A DNA stretch of 64,000 nt from Paragorgia papillata (GCA_035771165.1 JAWNZC010000352.1:62001-126000); one strand, 5' to 3'; positions 52,335-63,940 are shown, counted from the stretch's first letter. Program-made: numbers and translations. Notes: generated from the sequence alone by a model not told the origin.

Positions 52335-52814
52335 TTATACTGTACATGATAAGTATTTAAAGATGGCAAGTTCCTTAGAAGTTTTTGTCCCGTGGTTAAG
52401 CAACGGTTTCTCCCGATGGATGCAGAGGGCTTCTTTAAATAGTAGCAATGACCACTGTCTAGCTTTGTCTATTATTTCACAGTTGTTAAGGATTAGTTGT
52501 GATAAAATGGTAGGCTCGTCAAGATTAAGGAAGTTAGAAGGCAAATTTAACAAATTATTTAAATATTGAAACTTATATTTCAATAACATATACAAAACAT
52601 ATATAACAACATAAAAAACCTGTTGTTTCTCTATTGCTGGACTATATTTTGAATATTTTGAACAAAATAGTTGTATGTTTAACAACGTTGTTCTATTTGA
52701 GCGGTGCATGTGGGGGTATTTGTCAATCTCGTTATCAATTTTATCGGCAGATGTTATCTGGATTTTACTAACCAGTGAGGTAAATACACATGTGTAGGTC
52801 TCGTGTCTCAACAT
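52335..52814 (-). pseudogene. Decayed retroelement fragment, possibly the C-terminal end of a Penelope-like ORF
   Basis: A 159-codon ORF has no recognisable N-terminal domain. Its last part (LLLFKEALCIHREKPLLNHG then SKELAIF) resembles the KEAL.I...KP.LN pattern near the end of GIY-YIG domains of Penelope-like or related retroelements. No reverse-transcriptase motif is left. The upstream half may be unrelated. Treated as a fragment. Confidence 0.4.
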
Positions 52815-53089
52815 GAAGCCTCAAAATCCACAAACATCAATAAAACATTCGTTTGTTATTTACCACTTATAACGGAAAAGTCACGGCATATCCTATTTTA
52901 GAAAATAGTGTCACGACATTCAAGGAGAACACACTCAGATCGTGCAAGAGAAGAGTAATAGCGACCAACTTGAAGATTTCAGTGAATATGGAGACAGCAA
53001 GAAATGAAAAACAGGTTAGCCACACCTATATCTACACACTTATTATCAACAACGTAACCAGATAAATCTCAATTTATGTGATAAAGGGC

Positions 53090-53957
53090 TCCGCTCGAAA
53101 CGTAAGTATTTCGTTATCAAAATTACCATCTTTTCACTTTGCTCTATCTAAAACACTGCCTTACACAGCACTCTAGTTTTTACTCTGATGAAGGACTCTG
53201 CTCGAAACGTCAGTATTTCGTTATTAAAACTATTCTCAGCAGTTTACCATATTTTCACTTTGCTCTATCTAAAACACTGCCTACGCAATACTCTAGTTTT
53301 TACTCTGATGAAGGGCTTCGCTCGAATCGTCAATATTCTTTTCACCTTGCCCTATCTAAAACACTGCCTACACAGCACTCTAGTTTTTACTCTGATGAAG
53401 GACTCTGCTCGAAACGTCAGTATTTCGTTATCAAAACTATTCTCAGCAGTTTACCATCTTTTCACTTTGCTCTATCTAAAACACTGCCTTACACAGCACT
53501 CTAGTTTTTACTCTGATGAAGGGCTTCGCTCGAATCGTCAATATTTCGTTATCAAAGCTATTCTCAGCAGTTTACCATCTTTTCACTTTGCCCTATCTAA
53601 AACACTGCTTACACAGCACTCTAGTTTTTACTTTGATGAACGATTCTGCTCGAAACGTCAGTATTTCATTATCAAAACTATTCTCAGCAGTTTACCATCT
53701 TTTCACTTTGTTCTATCTAAAACACTGCCTACACAACACTCTAGTTTTTACTCTGATGAAGAGCTCTGTTTGAAACGTCAGTATTTCGTTGTCAAAACTA
53801 TTCTCAGCAGTTTACCATCTTTTCACTTTCCTCTATCTAAAACACTGCCTATACAACACTCTAGTTTTTACTCTGATGAAGAGCTCTGTTTGAAACGTCA
53901 GTATTTCGTTGTCAAAACTATTCTCAGCAGTTTACCATCTTTTCACTTTGTTCTATC
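53090..53957 (+). repeat. ~119-bp satellite carrying CTGATGA..CGAAACG units
   Basis: About seven and a half head-to-tail units, with starts near 53174, 53392, 53511, 53630, 53749 and 53869; one unit is shortened. Each holds ACTCTGATGAA, then about 12 nt, then CGAAACGTCAGTATTTCG. The ORFs running through the array simply follow the repeat. Confidence 0.9.
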
Positions 53958-54427
53958 TGTACTGAGCTGAGCTGAGCTGAGCGGTACTGAGCTGAGCTGA
54001 GCTGCGCAGCACTGAGCTGCATTGAGCTGAGCTGAGCGGTACTGAACTGAGCTGTACTGAGCTGAGCTGCACTGAGCTGCATTGAGCTGAGCTGAGCGGT
54101 ACTGAGCTGAGCGGTACTGAGCTGAGCGGTACTGAGCTGAGCTGCACTGAGCTGAGCTGAGCTGCACTGAGCTGAGCTGCACTGAGCTGAGCTGAGCTGA
54201 GCCGTACTGAGCTGAGCTGTAGTGAGCTGAGCTGAGCTGAGCTGAGCTGCACTGAGCTGCATTGAGCTGAGCTGAGCGGTACTGAGCTGAGCGGTACTGA
54301 GCTGAGCTGCACTGAGCTGAGCTGCACTGAGCTGAGCCGTACTGAGCTGAGCTGTAGTGAGCTGAGCTGAGCTGAGCTGAGCTGAGCTGCACTGAGCTGT
54401 ACTGAGCTGAGCTGTATTGAGCTGAGT
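53958..54427 (+). repeat. (GAGCT)n pentanucleotide array with GGTACT/GCACT variants
   Basis: Some 470 bp of GAGCT/GAGCG pentamers are interrupted by ACT spacers in a higher-order pattern. It abuts the 119-bp satellite without a gap. Both strands are open for long stretches (SSAQ-like strings), which is not coding. Confidence 0.93.
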
Positions 54428-54749
54428 TGAATCAGAACGTTTTGTTAGTGCGCAGTAAAGCTTTGCTCGGGCAAGGTTAACAATGATGGCAATTATAAAT
54501 CATACTAAAAGTACCAAAACAAGTGTACAGGAAATTTCAAGTAATAAAAAGCTAATTTAGCATTTAGACAATATAAACAACAGAACATAGGTGTCAAAAA
54601 ACCGACTTAATTAGTGTGCATGCGTACATTAGACAATGTGCAATAATGTAAGTTGTAGACTCCGGAAGTTGTGTAACTCCAGAAGTTGCATAACTTTGGA
54701 AGCTGGGTAACTCCGGTTATGTATTATTTGTTAATTATGTAACTCTGTT

Positions 54750-54847
54750 AACACTTTGAAGCCTGAAGACGAGTCTTTAGTATTTTATTCTGGCTAACGC
54801 CAGACGATTTTATTCAGCACAAGGAGAGGTTCAAGCCTCAAAGTGTT
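54750..54847. mobile_element. MITE with the TCTGGCGTTAGCCAGA core but different arms
   Basis: The central 45 bp match the dimeric MITE family, but the outer arms (AACACTTTGAAGCCT and AGGTTCAAGCCTCAAAGTGTT) are unrelated to CCTGTCCGA. Confidence 0.7.
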
Positions 54848-54913
54848 AAATCTGTCAACTCTGCTGTTGACATCGTAGTTGTCAACCGTTCTATGTTAAC
54901 AATTTAACTACAT

Positions 54914-55035
54914 GTCACGATCGGAAATGGCGGCTGTCGAGGCTCGCGAAATACGGGCTGACCCGTATTAGCTACGCATGCGTAGAACGAATATCTTGCG
55001 TGTAAACGTCATCAATACACGGCCGACAACTTACT
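54914..55035. mobile_element. Half copy of the TCCACGATCGG MITE
   Basis: This matches the left ~115 bp of the element at 9745-9940, including TTGCGTGTAAACGTCATCAA. The right half is missing. It lies about 190 bp upstream of the first recognisable exon of channel E. Confidence 0.7.
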
Positions 55036-55223
55036 TGCGTGCATGTATACTGCATGCTATTTTTATGTCATCCTATAACATCCATTGGATAAATGCAGAT
55101 TTTTTCCATGATGGAATTTTCTAAGCTCATAATGTAATCGTTAGTTTATTAATTTGTTTATATTCTTAGAAGTTTTTTTGCTTTTAAAAGTATTTCTCTA
55201 AAAAATAACATTTTGTCTCACAG

Positions 55224-58200
55224 GATACGGCAGATAGCCAAAGTCCTAGTAAGCCTTCTCCAAACGAAGAAGATTCTCAGTTAAACGTATTAAAGATGAT
55301 AGTGTCCAATTGGAAAACCCTAACTCCAAAGCGACAGATGAGGAGAAGCTTGAAGATATACGAAGAACAACAACTAAAAGAAATTCCTGGTGTAGCTAAG
55401 AAAACTGGAACAGTTATGCATGCAGCTTTGACAAGCGAAATTGACAGCGAAGATTATCAAATTGACGGTCATCCGACGGATAATGGAATGAAAGTTCGTA
55501 ATCATGCTTTAATTCATTACATCGCCAAGCTAGCCGTCTCCAATCATAATAACGACACCTTTGATTTCTCGTTTGTTGAGTCGTTGTTAAAGAATGGAGC
55601 TGATATTAATGCCATGGATAAATATGGTCAGACGGTTTTCCATGAAGTAGCAAGATCCTGGCATCCAGATGTTGCAGAATTTCTGTTAAGAAATGGTAAG
55701 CATATTGCCGAAAAAGGAAGGGAGGGATGGAGGGAGGGAGGGAGGAGAGGGAGAGAGGGAGGGAGGGAGGGAGGGAGGGAGGGAGGGAGGGAGGGAGGGA
55801 GGGAGGGAGGGAGGGAGGGAGGGAGGGAGGAGGGAGGGAGGGAGGGAGGGAGGGAGGGAGGGAGGGAGGAGGGAGGGAGGGAGGGAAGGAAGGAAGGAAG
55901 GAAGGAAGGAGGAAGGAAGAAGGAAGGAAGGAAGGAAGGAAGGAAGGAAGGAAGGAAGGAAGGAAGGAAGGAAGGAAGGAAGGAAGGAAGGAAGAAGGAA
56001 GGAAGGAAGGAAGGAAGGAAGGAGGGAGGGAGGGAGGGAGGGAGGGAGGGAGGGAGGGAGGGAGGGAGGGAGGGAGGGAGGGAGGGAGGGAGGGAGGGGA
56101 GGGAGGGAGGGAGGGAGGGAGGGAGGGAGGGAGGGAGGGAGGGAGGGAGGGAGGGAGGGAGGGAGGGAGGGAGGGAGGGAGGGAGGGAGGGAGGGAGGGA
56201 GGGAGGGAGGAGGGAGGGAGGGAGGGAGGGAGGGAGGGAGGAGGGAGGGAGGAGGGAGGGAGGGAGGGAGGGAAGGAAGGAAGGAAGGAAGGAAGGAAGG
56301 AAGGAAGGAAGGAAGGAAGGAAGGAAGGAAGGAAGGAAGGAAGGAAGGAAGGAAGGAAGGAAGGAAGGACGGACGGACGCACGGACGGACGGGAAGAACG
56401 ATTTTTATTATCGTATTCCTAAACTTCAGGTGCTAACATCAATCAACAAGACAAATATGGACGTGCACCGCTTCACGTGTCCGCCGCAGTGGATTTCGTT
56501 GAGATGGTAGAGTTCCTCGTTTCCAAGGGAGCAGACGTAAACATACGCACAACAGGAGAACTACAAACGCCGATTCATTTTGCAGCAAAAAACGATGCGT
56601 GCAAATGCCTGAAGGCTCTCATCGCTTACGGAGTTAATGTTAATTGTAGAGATTATCAGGACAGGACTCCTCTACAGGTACAGTATATTTGAGGCAAATA
56701 GAAAGTAGATGGATGGACGGACGGACGGACGAACGAACGAACGAACGAACGAACGAACGAACGAACGAACGAACGAACGAACGAACGAACGAACGAACGA
56801 ACGAACGAACGAACGGACGAACGAACAAACGAACGGACGGACGGACGGACGGAGTGTTGGGTGGGTGGCATGGGTGGATGGAGCAATGGATTACACCCGT
56901 TTTCAAAATTACGCGACCCCGGAAGTTGACATGCTGATCGAATGGCGAATTATTTAACCATATAACAATACAATCCATGGGAATGTTGAATACGATGACA
57001 AAGTAAGTTATACTGAAGTATTTTCAATTGACATAAAACTCACATATCGAGTGCAATATTTCCGGCCTGGTCGCGTAATTTTGAAAACGGGTGTCAAGCA
57101 TTTTTTTCAGAAAATAGCGGGGACGAAAATATGTCATACTTGCTTATTTATCTTTATTTTTTCAGCTTGCAGCGGGGATGACTCGCAGAAAAGCAGCAAG
57201 ATTATTAATTGAGATGGGTGCTCCATCTGGCGTGTATGATAAAGATGGTGAAATGGCATTATCTCTTCTGGTCATTAAAATGCCTGACGTTGCCAAACTA
57301 GCATTGGACCAGTTCCACTCGGAAGATAAGATCAACCACAAAAGATATTTCTTTCTCAATTATTTGGAGGGCAGTCGAGTTGTAGATGGCAGATCAGCGG
57401 CACGCACCCCCCTGGAAGCCGCAGTTGCGACCAATAGCATTACGATCATCATGCATCCCGTCATGCAGTGCTTGATTGTTACAAAATGGGAAAAATTTGT
57501 GAAACGTTGGGCGTGGTTTAATTTCGTCGTCAGCACATTGTCTGCAGTGATCTGGACAACCATGGGTACTACATTACCTGTAGAGAACGACAAACTATAC
57601 AATCCACCTCATAAGACATGGTGGAGAATGGTTCTTGCCTCCATAGCTCTCCTTTTAACATTCTACGAGATTGTAAGACAAGTTGTTTCTTCCGTCCGAA
57701 CCAAACGAGCCTTGAGCCAATGGAAGAACCATCGCGAGTCATCTTTATCACGTGATAAGCCATTCTGTCATCCGCAGTGGCCAGACGAACAACGCTACGT
57801 CGATAGCGAGATCAAGCGAGTGCGTGATTATCGCTGGCTCGAATCACATGATCGTTGGGTTTACGTTGATTGGACGGCGCTGTTTCTAATAATAGCTGCA
57901 GCTGTGTCGCATGTCGTGTTTTTCTTGCATGGTTCCAGGATCACATATACTGTTCACGTGCGTATCATGTGCCTTCTCTTGATCGTCATATGGCTACGGA
58001 TCTTAAAGTTTGTCCGACCATTTCAAGGTATAAATTATATTAGATGGAAAAAATTTGAAAAATATATTGTGTAGTAATATATACATTTCAAGACCCAACT
58101 GGAACCAGTTGAGAAAAAGCGAGTCATCACCTACCTTTACTAAGGGAGCGTTCATAATTTATGTTGTAGGGGGGCTATGGGGATTTTGCATTTTGAAAGA

Positions 58201-60235
58201 ATATTTTTGAGCAGCCCCCCCCCTCTCCATGCCCAAAATGTATTGCAGTGACCACCCCACCCCCCCCCCACACCCCCCCAAAAAAAAAACCAACAAAGAA
58301 AACAAAAAAAAAAGCAAAAAAAAAAACAACTGCAGACTTTCAGTAGATACTAATTATCATGCCACCCTGAAACTATTCCACATTCAAAAAATGTTTGCTC
58401 CCCTTTGTTTCATACTGTACTCAACTTTCATGAAAAGCACAAGAAATCTCTACTGAGAAAAAGGATAATTTTTTATTTTTGGCATGTTTCAAACAGCATT
58501 AGAATGTTAATATAGCTTAAATTTTATTTATTTTTTCATATAAAAAGGCTAAAATGTTCAGACTACTACAAAAGTACATCACTTTATGCACATGGCTGTC
58601 AGGGAAAAAATCCTCAGCCTTCACTGAGATCTGATGTAAGCAGTGTTATTTGATGCCCCCCCCTTCCGGGTTCTTAGCTTCGAAAATTATTTTCGATAGC
58701 CCCCCCTAATTGTTACTGGAGAAAATAGTTCCCCCCCCCCCCTCCAAATCCTCATAGCCCCCCCACCACATAAATTATGAACGCTGCCTAAGAAGGCTTC
58801 TGATTGGTTTAGATAACCTAACCCAAACAAAAAACCCAGCTTTAAGGCAGGAATGGAAAGCAAAGTCGAATTAAGAATGGACGAAATAACAAATTACTGA
58901 AACGAATTTTGAAATGAAACTTTGCATGATATGCAAAAACATTGCCAACAATATTTTCATCAAAAAACTACCTTAAATGCAAAATATCAACTGTGGAATG
59001 TTCATTCTTCTCATTCTTAAGGTACTGGCGCCTTCGTGGCTTCTTTTACAAAAATGCTCGGAGATATCCTCCTCTCGCTCTTCCTAGTTGCGATAATTTT
59101 TCTTCCGTACGCTTCGTCTTTTTGGATTATGTTCGGTGGATTGAGCCCACGTCCAGCAAAAGGCTACAGGAACCTTCCAGCTGTGTTATATGAAGTATTT
59201 ATGATGACAGTGCTGGACACAAACCACGACATCAAGGCCTTCATCAACGTTGATCCATTCATGGCGAGAGTACTGTCTCTTACATACGTCTGTACATCAT
59301 ACGTCATCGTTCTCAATCTAATTATAGCCATGATCACAGATACGTTCAAGAGAGTCTACAGTTACGCCCAAGAGTACGCCGCTATGGAAAGAGCCAAGAC
59401 AATTTTAAACATTGAGAATTCCTTACGACAAAAATCCAGGAACATGTATTGGGACTACATTCGTTTGCAATGTAGTCCATTAATTATCGATAAAATCAAC
59501 CGACATGAGGGGAGGACATTTCAAGAAAGTGTAAACATGAATGATCGTGTTAAAGAAACACTCCAGATTGTTCAACAACGGTTTGGAACTTCACTCGGAG
59601 AAGGAATGAAGGCTTCGACCATCGAAGAGATCTTGAAATGCGCCAACGAGATCGTCACAAACTATGTGACATCAAAACAAATGCTGTTTACAGTTTTTCG
59701 TTCGTTAAAGTCCTTAGAAGAGAGGACAATGGAGATGGAAGCCAATTGTGTTGAAGAGAAGATCACTGAGATTAATAAAAAGACGGTGAATAATTCAGAA
59801 AATATTGAAAGCGAAAGAAAATGGGGTTTCCTGAAGCACGCTCGAAAACGTAGAACACAATCGGTTGACGTGGGTCTAGTATCTTCAAAGCGAAGACACT
59901 CAACAAGAAGCGAACCAGATTATCCAGAGAGAGAATCAGTGAAAAGAAAGACCACCAGGACGCGAGAGAAAGAAGAAAACGATACAATTAGGCGACGATT
60001 TATTGCAGCAAAAGAAAAGCACAAAACAAAAGGTTTGGACTATGTCGGGGAGAGTGTAAAAAAACGAAGACGATCCACTGATAAACCTAGAGAGTGCGAC
60101 ATTAAAAAAAGACGTCAGCGGGTTGAAGAAATTCCAGCACGCAAAAGAAACAAAAGCCACAAGGTCTTTACCGAACATAGCACACGTCAGAGACGATCTT
60201 CACAGAAAGCATCGGACGCTGAATCTGATTTCTAG
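55224..60235 (+). CDS. TRPV-like ankyrin-repeat cation channel, paralog E (N-terminal exon not located)
   Basis: Four exons join in phase: 55224-55695, 56430-56677, 57166-58027 and 59022-60235, giving 931 residues from the acceptor at 55224. The first in-frame ATG is at 55296 (907 residues). Sequence before it (DTADSQSPSKPS) is open to the acceptor, so an upstream exon may supply the start. Shared features are LTPKRQ, EEQQLKEIPG, six ankyrin-like repeats, HPVMQCLIVTKWEKF, CHPQWPDEQ, S1-S6, and ERAKTILNIEN after S6. The pore loop is MMTVLDTNHDIK. E alone has an intron right after S4 (RPFQ/G) and lacks the post-S2 intron of A-C. The coiled coil has QQRFGTSLG. The tail is strongly basic (KKRRRSTDK, KKRRQRVEE, RKRNKSHK), unlike its paralogs. 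The product is probably a membrane cation channel; a role in lipid binding or nuclear targeting of the tail is speculation. Confidence 0.87.
55718..56390 (+). repeat. (GGGA)n/(GGAA)n microsatellite in an ankyrin intron of channel E
   Basis: About 670 bp alternate between GGGA and GGAA blocks and end in GGAC units. It starts 22 bp after the exon donor and fills most of the 734-bp intron. Exon sequence reads through it without a stop, giving Gly/Arg/Glu strings. The clean donor and the 248-nt next exon show it is intronic. Confidence 0.96.
56709..56855 (+). repeat. (GGAC)n(GAAC)n microsatellite in the next intron of channel E
   Basis: A block of ~27 GAAC units is bracketed by GGAC units on both sides. 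It begins ~30 bp after the TPLQ exon donor, at the same intron position as the microsatellite in D and the minisatellite in C. Confidence 0.96.
58138..58795. mobile_element. ~650-bp inverted-repeat element in the post-S4 intron of channel E
   Basis: Ends AGGGAGCGTTCATAATTTAT and ATAAATTATGAACGCTGCCT are near complements. The arms continue into GGGGGGCTATGGGGATTT and its complement. C-, A- and G-runs fill the middle. It makes up most of the intron that only E has. Confidence 0.75.
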
Positions 60236-60334
60236 ATACATAAAAACTGAGTATATAGGAGGCAAGTCGTCACGACTTAGCATTAAGACTAAACTAAGAT
60301 TACTAAACTGATTCAAGATGACTATACAGATTAA

Positions 60335-60854
60335 AGGGTATTGGCAATAAAAATTAAGTTTGTCTCATTTGAAAGAACTCGTCAAATGGTATAAGAAGAC
60401 TTTTTACAATTTTTCCGTATCTGTTTTGGTTTGGGAAATATTTCGACCAAAGACAGCGTGCTGTCCGCCATCTTGTTGTAATATTGGGTCTAATTAACTA
60501 GGAAATTGGTGACGTCACAACCAGGGTAAACCTGATGAAACTATTCCATGGGTGACCAAATTTCCACGGAAGGCTTTTTAAATGTTGTGGGTCAATTTAA
60601 AATGCAAATAGCGCAACAAAATCGAGTTTCTAGCTTATAATGTCATAAGGTTGGCAAGATAAAAATTTCACTTTACCCTGGTTATGATGTCACATGCATA
60701 TCGAAAATAATTCCAAGATGGCGGACAGCAGGCTGTCTTTGGTCCAAATATTTCCAAAACCAAAACAGATACGGAAAAATTGTAAAAGGTCTTCTTATAC
60801 CATTTGACGAGTTCTTTCAAATGAGACAAACTTAATTTTTATTGCCAATACCCT
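60335..60854. mobile_element. 520-bp foldback MITE with TTAA target duplication
   Basis: Arms of about 140 bp start AGGGTATTGGCAATAAAAAT and lie between TTAA (60331-60334 and 60855-60858). TTAA duplication is typical of piggyBac-type insertion, though the terminal bases differ from the usual CCC start. It is related to 6783-7307. Confidence 0.8.
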
Positions 60855-61232
60855 TTAACACAATTGGAAATGAATACAGCATGAAATAGACAAATATAGT
60901 ACATAACAAAAATATTAGACTTTTGTCCACAAGAGTGAGAATCATTTGAATACGATATCCAGAATGAATATACGTATATACACCATATTTCAATAATTTC
61001 ATACTGTTTTCCACCCACAACAAGAGGATAATATTAAAAAATATCTTCTAATATATAATATACTACATATATGACCCATTATTTGTTATATTATTCACGG
61101 TTTATTGCATACACGGGAATTTATTAAATAATATAAAGTGGAAAAACTGTGTCGTGTATAATTTCTATAAAGTTCTGCACGTACATAATTACAATTGAAC
61201 ATTTTCTTCGTATAGGAGTTTTAAAAAGAATA

Positions 61233-61557
61233 AAATGAAACGAAGTGAAGTAAAATAAAGTAAAGTAAAGTGAAGTGAAGTGAAGTGAAGTGAAGTGAAG
61301 TGAAGTGAAGTGAAGTGAAGTGAAGTGAAGTGAAGTGAAGTGAAACGAAACGAAACGAAACGAAACGAAGTGAAACGAAACGAAGTGAAGTGAAACGAAA
61401 CGAAGTGAAGTGAAACGAAACGAAGTGAAGTGAAACGAAACGAAGTGAAGTGAAACGAAACGAAGTGAAACGAAACGAAGTGAAGTGAAACGAAACGAAA
61501 CAAAATGAAACGAAACAAAATGAAACGAAATAAAATGAAATGAAATAGAATAAAATA
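61233..61557 (+). repeat. (GAAGT)n/(GAAAC)n pentanucleotide array
   Basis: GAAGT pentamers give way to mixed GAAGT/GAAAC and then GAAAT. The His/Phe/Ser ORF on the minus strand is an artefact of the repeat. Confidence 0.93.
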
Positions 61558-62542
61558 GTGAATGCTATATATAATTTGCGTTAGTTTGTGTGCTCCCAAC
61601 GCTTTTGTTCCGGCATTCCGGAAAAGAACTTCGGAAATCGCGTTGCTGCACAAAGGGGTGTGGCACAGCTAAGCGCTTTTTTACACCTACTTCATGTAAT
61701 ATATCAAACACGAGGAGTGTTTCGTCAGGATATCCAAACACCATGACTAAAATATAGCTCAAAGAACATTCACAAAATATTAATTACAAACTATCAATAA
61801 AAAAACAGATTTAAATTAAAAACAAAATTAACATTTTGAAATTTAACAGTGACCTCCTGGTGATCTCATTGGAAATAAAATTGTGACTTCTATTTTTGGT
61901 GAATTAGTTATTTATTTATTTAGAAAATGAATGTACTAAAGAGGTGTATTGTTTATTTTCATTTAGTTTTAGAGGCACATATCTCCATTGATTAAGGATA
62001 TTTAAATGAACTCACAAAACACACAGAAGTAAATTGATTCATTAAAACGGGTCGACATGCGGCGGAAACTCCTTTAGTGATAGTAATTATATTGGGTTTT
62101 TTCTTAATGGGTGCAATATTCGGTAATATACTCTTAGCGTGAAGACTTTCATTGTATATATTATAAATAATGGACGTGAATTCAACTTCATTATAATTAT
62201 CCAGTAAAAATATGTCAATTAATAAATAATCTTGTATAACCCCAAATCAAAATAACACCAAGATAGCGCTACAAATAAGGCATTTCCTGATTCCCATAGG
62301 TCACAGATAGCTATCTCCCGGCTAGGCGTTCGGAAATTCAAACAATTAAAAAATTAAACCTTGGCATCTCTCCCACGTTGTTGTACAGTTTCTTCATTCT
62401 AGTCACAACCCGTCATGTGTTCTTCATCAAAAACCTATGATTGTGCCAAGAACTATATTTCGAGGTAAGTGGAAGGTAAACTTATTGAAAACTCAACTCT
62501 TTTTACCAAATCTAATAGATATATCTTGAAGATAAACCATAA

Positions 62543-62632
62543 CCCATTCCCGTCCGAGGGCTTCCCCAGAGGTGAATAAAATCGTCTGGCGTTAGCCAGA
62601 ATAAAATACTAAAGACCAATTCGGACAGGAAT
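62543..62632. mobile_element. Single-unit CCTGTCCGA MITE
   Basis: One ~90-bp unit carries the TCTGGCGTTAGCCAGA core and GTCCGAGGG/TTCGGACAGGAA arms. The outer AAGAGTT end is lost. It shows that the unit also exists alone. Confidence 0.75.
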
Positions 62633-63384
62633 TTTCGGGCAATATTACTTCTTCTATCAAAAAGATAAAGAAATGCCGTTCTTATATACGTTACTTATTT
62701 CAAACTTTCTCAGGTGTTTTTATAACATAACGAAACACACACCTTATTTTCTATTCCCTAAATAACCGCTAGAAATTATCAAGTACTATGTGCAAATATC
62801 GTTTCTTCAGTAAATTTATCAAAACGTAAATTCTCCTTACTGCTCAAGATGACGTTGAAATTGCGTACGATAGAACAAGAGGAGTAAACAGTTTTTCCAT
62901 CGAGTTACAGAAACACAGATTTTAGCCAGAAAGAATGTCCATTTTTCAAAATGTTACTTTATTATATATAACGGAAATTTCTGCGACAAATAACGTTGCT
63001 AGTTACCACGCGAAGCCTCTACGGAGGAGAGAGGCTAGTTACGTTGCGTTTGGCGATACGACCTAGATTTTCAAATTTTTCATTCACATGCAGCTTTCAC
63101 AATCGTCTCTCTTTTTAAATATATTTCCATTTTTCCTTCTCTTTGTTTACTATTGCATGATGTAGTTAATTGTAACACACGCCTAAAAATCAACTTTTAA
63201 ACCATAAACATTCAAAACACGCGTTGGCGTTTGCGGCGTTCATTTCACGCACAGCTTGTATGCAAACATTATAAACCACACATTATAAAATAACGAGCAG
63301 CTGATATCAATGTAAAAAGGTGGTAAACTGCCGAGATATTTAGAGAAAAAAAATAATGGATATTTCTGACTGCCTCAGTTGGGA

Positions 63385-63456
63385 GTCCCAATAGCTCAGT
63401 GGTAGAGCACTGGTACGTTAAACCAGAGACCTTGGGTTCGATTCCCAGTTGGGGCA
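63385..63456 (+). tRNA. tRNA-like gene, anticodon GTT (Asn by anticodon)
   Basis: The 72 nt fold by hand into a cloverleaf: 7-bp acceptor (GTCCCAA/TTGGGGC, one wobble), D arm GCTC/GAGC, anticodon stem CTGGT/ACCAG with loop ACGTTAA, and T arm TTGGG/CCCAG with TTCGATT loop. A box (TAGCTCAGTGGTAGAGC) and B box (GGTTCGATTCC) are canonical. Position 33 is C instead of the near-universal T, and the body does not look like a typical eukaryotic tRNA-Asn. It could be a pseudo-tRNA or the head of a SINE. Confidence 0.6.
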
Positions 63457-63643
63457 GTCAGAAAACGTTTCTCTACAGCAGTGATTCGACTTCATTTGAA
63501 ATTATTATTCTTCATCTAAATTGAGATGTTTGATTTGGCTAACATTGCGAGTATTAGATATATAAACAAAGCACGAGATGGATGAAATATAGCGATTGTA
63601 TTCTAGTGTCGTAGTACAACATAAAATACATAGAGTTGCTCTA

Positions 63644-63678
<35 letters not shown>

Positions 63679-63684
63679 ATATAT

Positions 63685-63831
63685 ACAAAGTATGAAGTAT
63701 AGTTTTACCTTAAAGTCTTCGCTACCAGAGGTTTCACCCTAAACGGGATCAGAGTCGCCTGATGATCCCGTTTAGGGTGAAAACCTCTGGTAGCGAAGAC
63801 TTTAAGGTAAAACTATACTTCATACTTTGTA
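63685..63831. repeat. 147-bp near-perfect foldback
   Basis: Arms of about 68 bp (TACAAAGTATGAAGTATAGT and complement) enclose a loop of about 11 bp (GAGTCGCCTGA). Only a single-base insertion breaks the symmetry. TA tracts lie on both sides. Confidence 0.85.
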
Positions 63832-63890
63832 TTTTGCTCTATCTATATATGGTATTGAGCACTCTCTAACATTTCGTGAACCAAAACTCA

Positions 63891-63940
<50 letters not shown>

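Larger units (their letters stand above)
46540..55223. other. 8.7-kb region between channels D and E
   Basis: No gene I can name is present apart from a decayed retroelement fragment at 52335-52814. A 121-codon minus-strand ORF at 47561-47926 has no recognisable domain. TA tracts occur at 47484-47520 and 48541-48562. The missing first exon of channel E, if any, should lie toward the right end, but I could not pick it out. Confidence 0.55.

Noticed and set aside
53139..53970. 260-residue ORF across the 119-bp satellite
   Set aside because: It repeats with the satellite unit, has no start context or domain, and shifts frame between units.
53924..54392. Ser/Ala/Gln/Leu-rich ORFs on the minus strand
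   Set aside because: They come from the GAGCT pentanucleotide array; three frames are open at once.
55606..56436. Gly/Arg/Glu and Ser/Leu/Pro repeat ORFs
   Set aside because: The (GGGA)n array is intronic; exon ends at 55695 and 56430 are in phase and conserved with the paralogs.
61189..61653. 154-residue Phe/His/Ser ORF
   Set aside because: It is the minus-strand reading of a pentanucleotide repeat.
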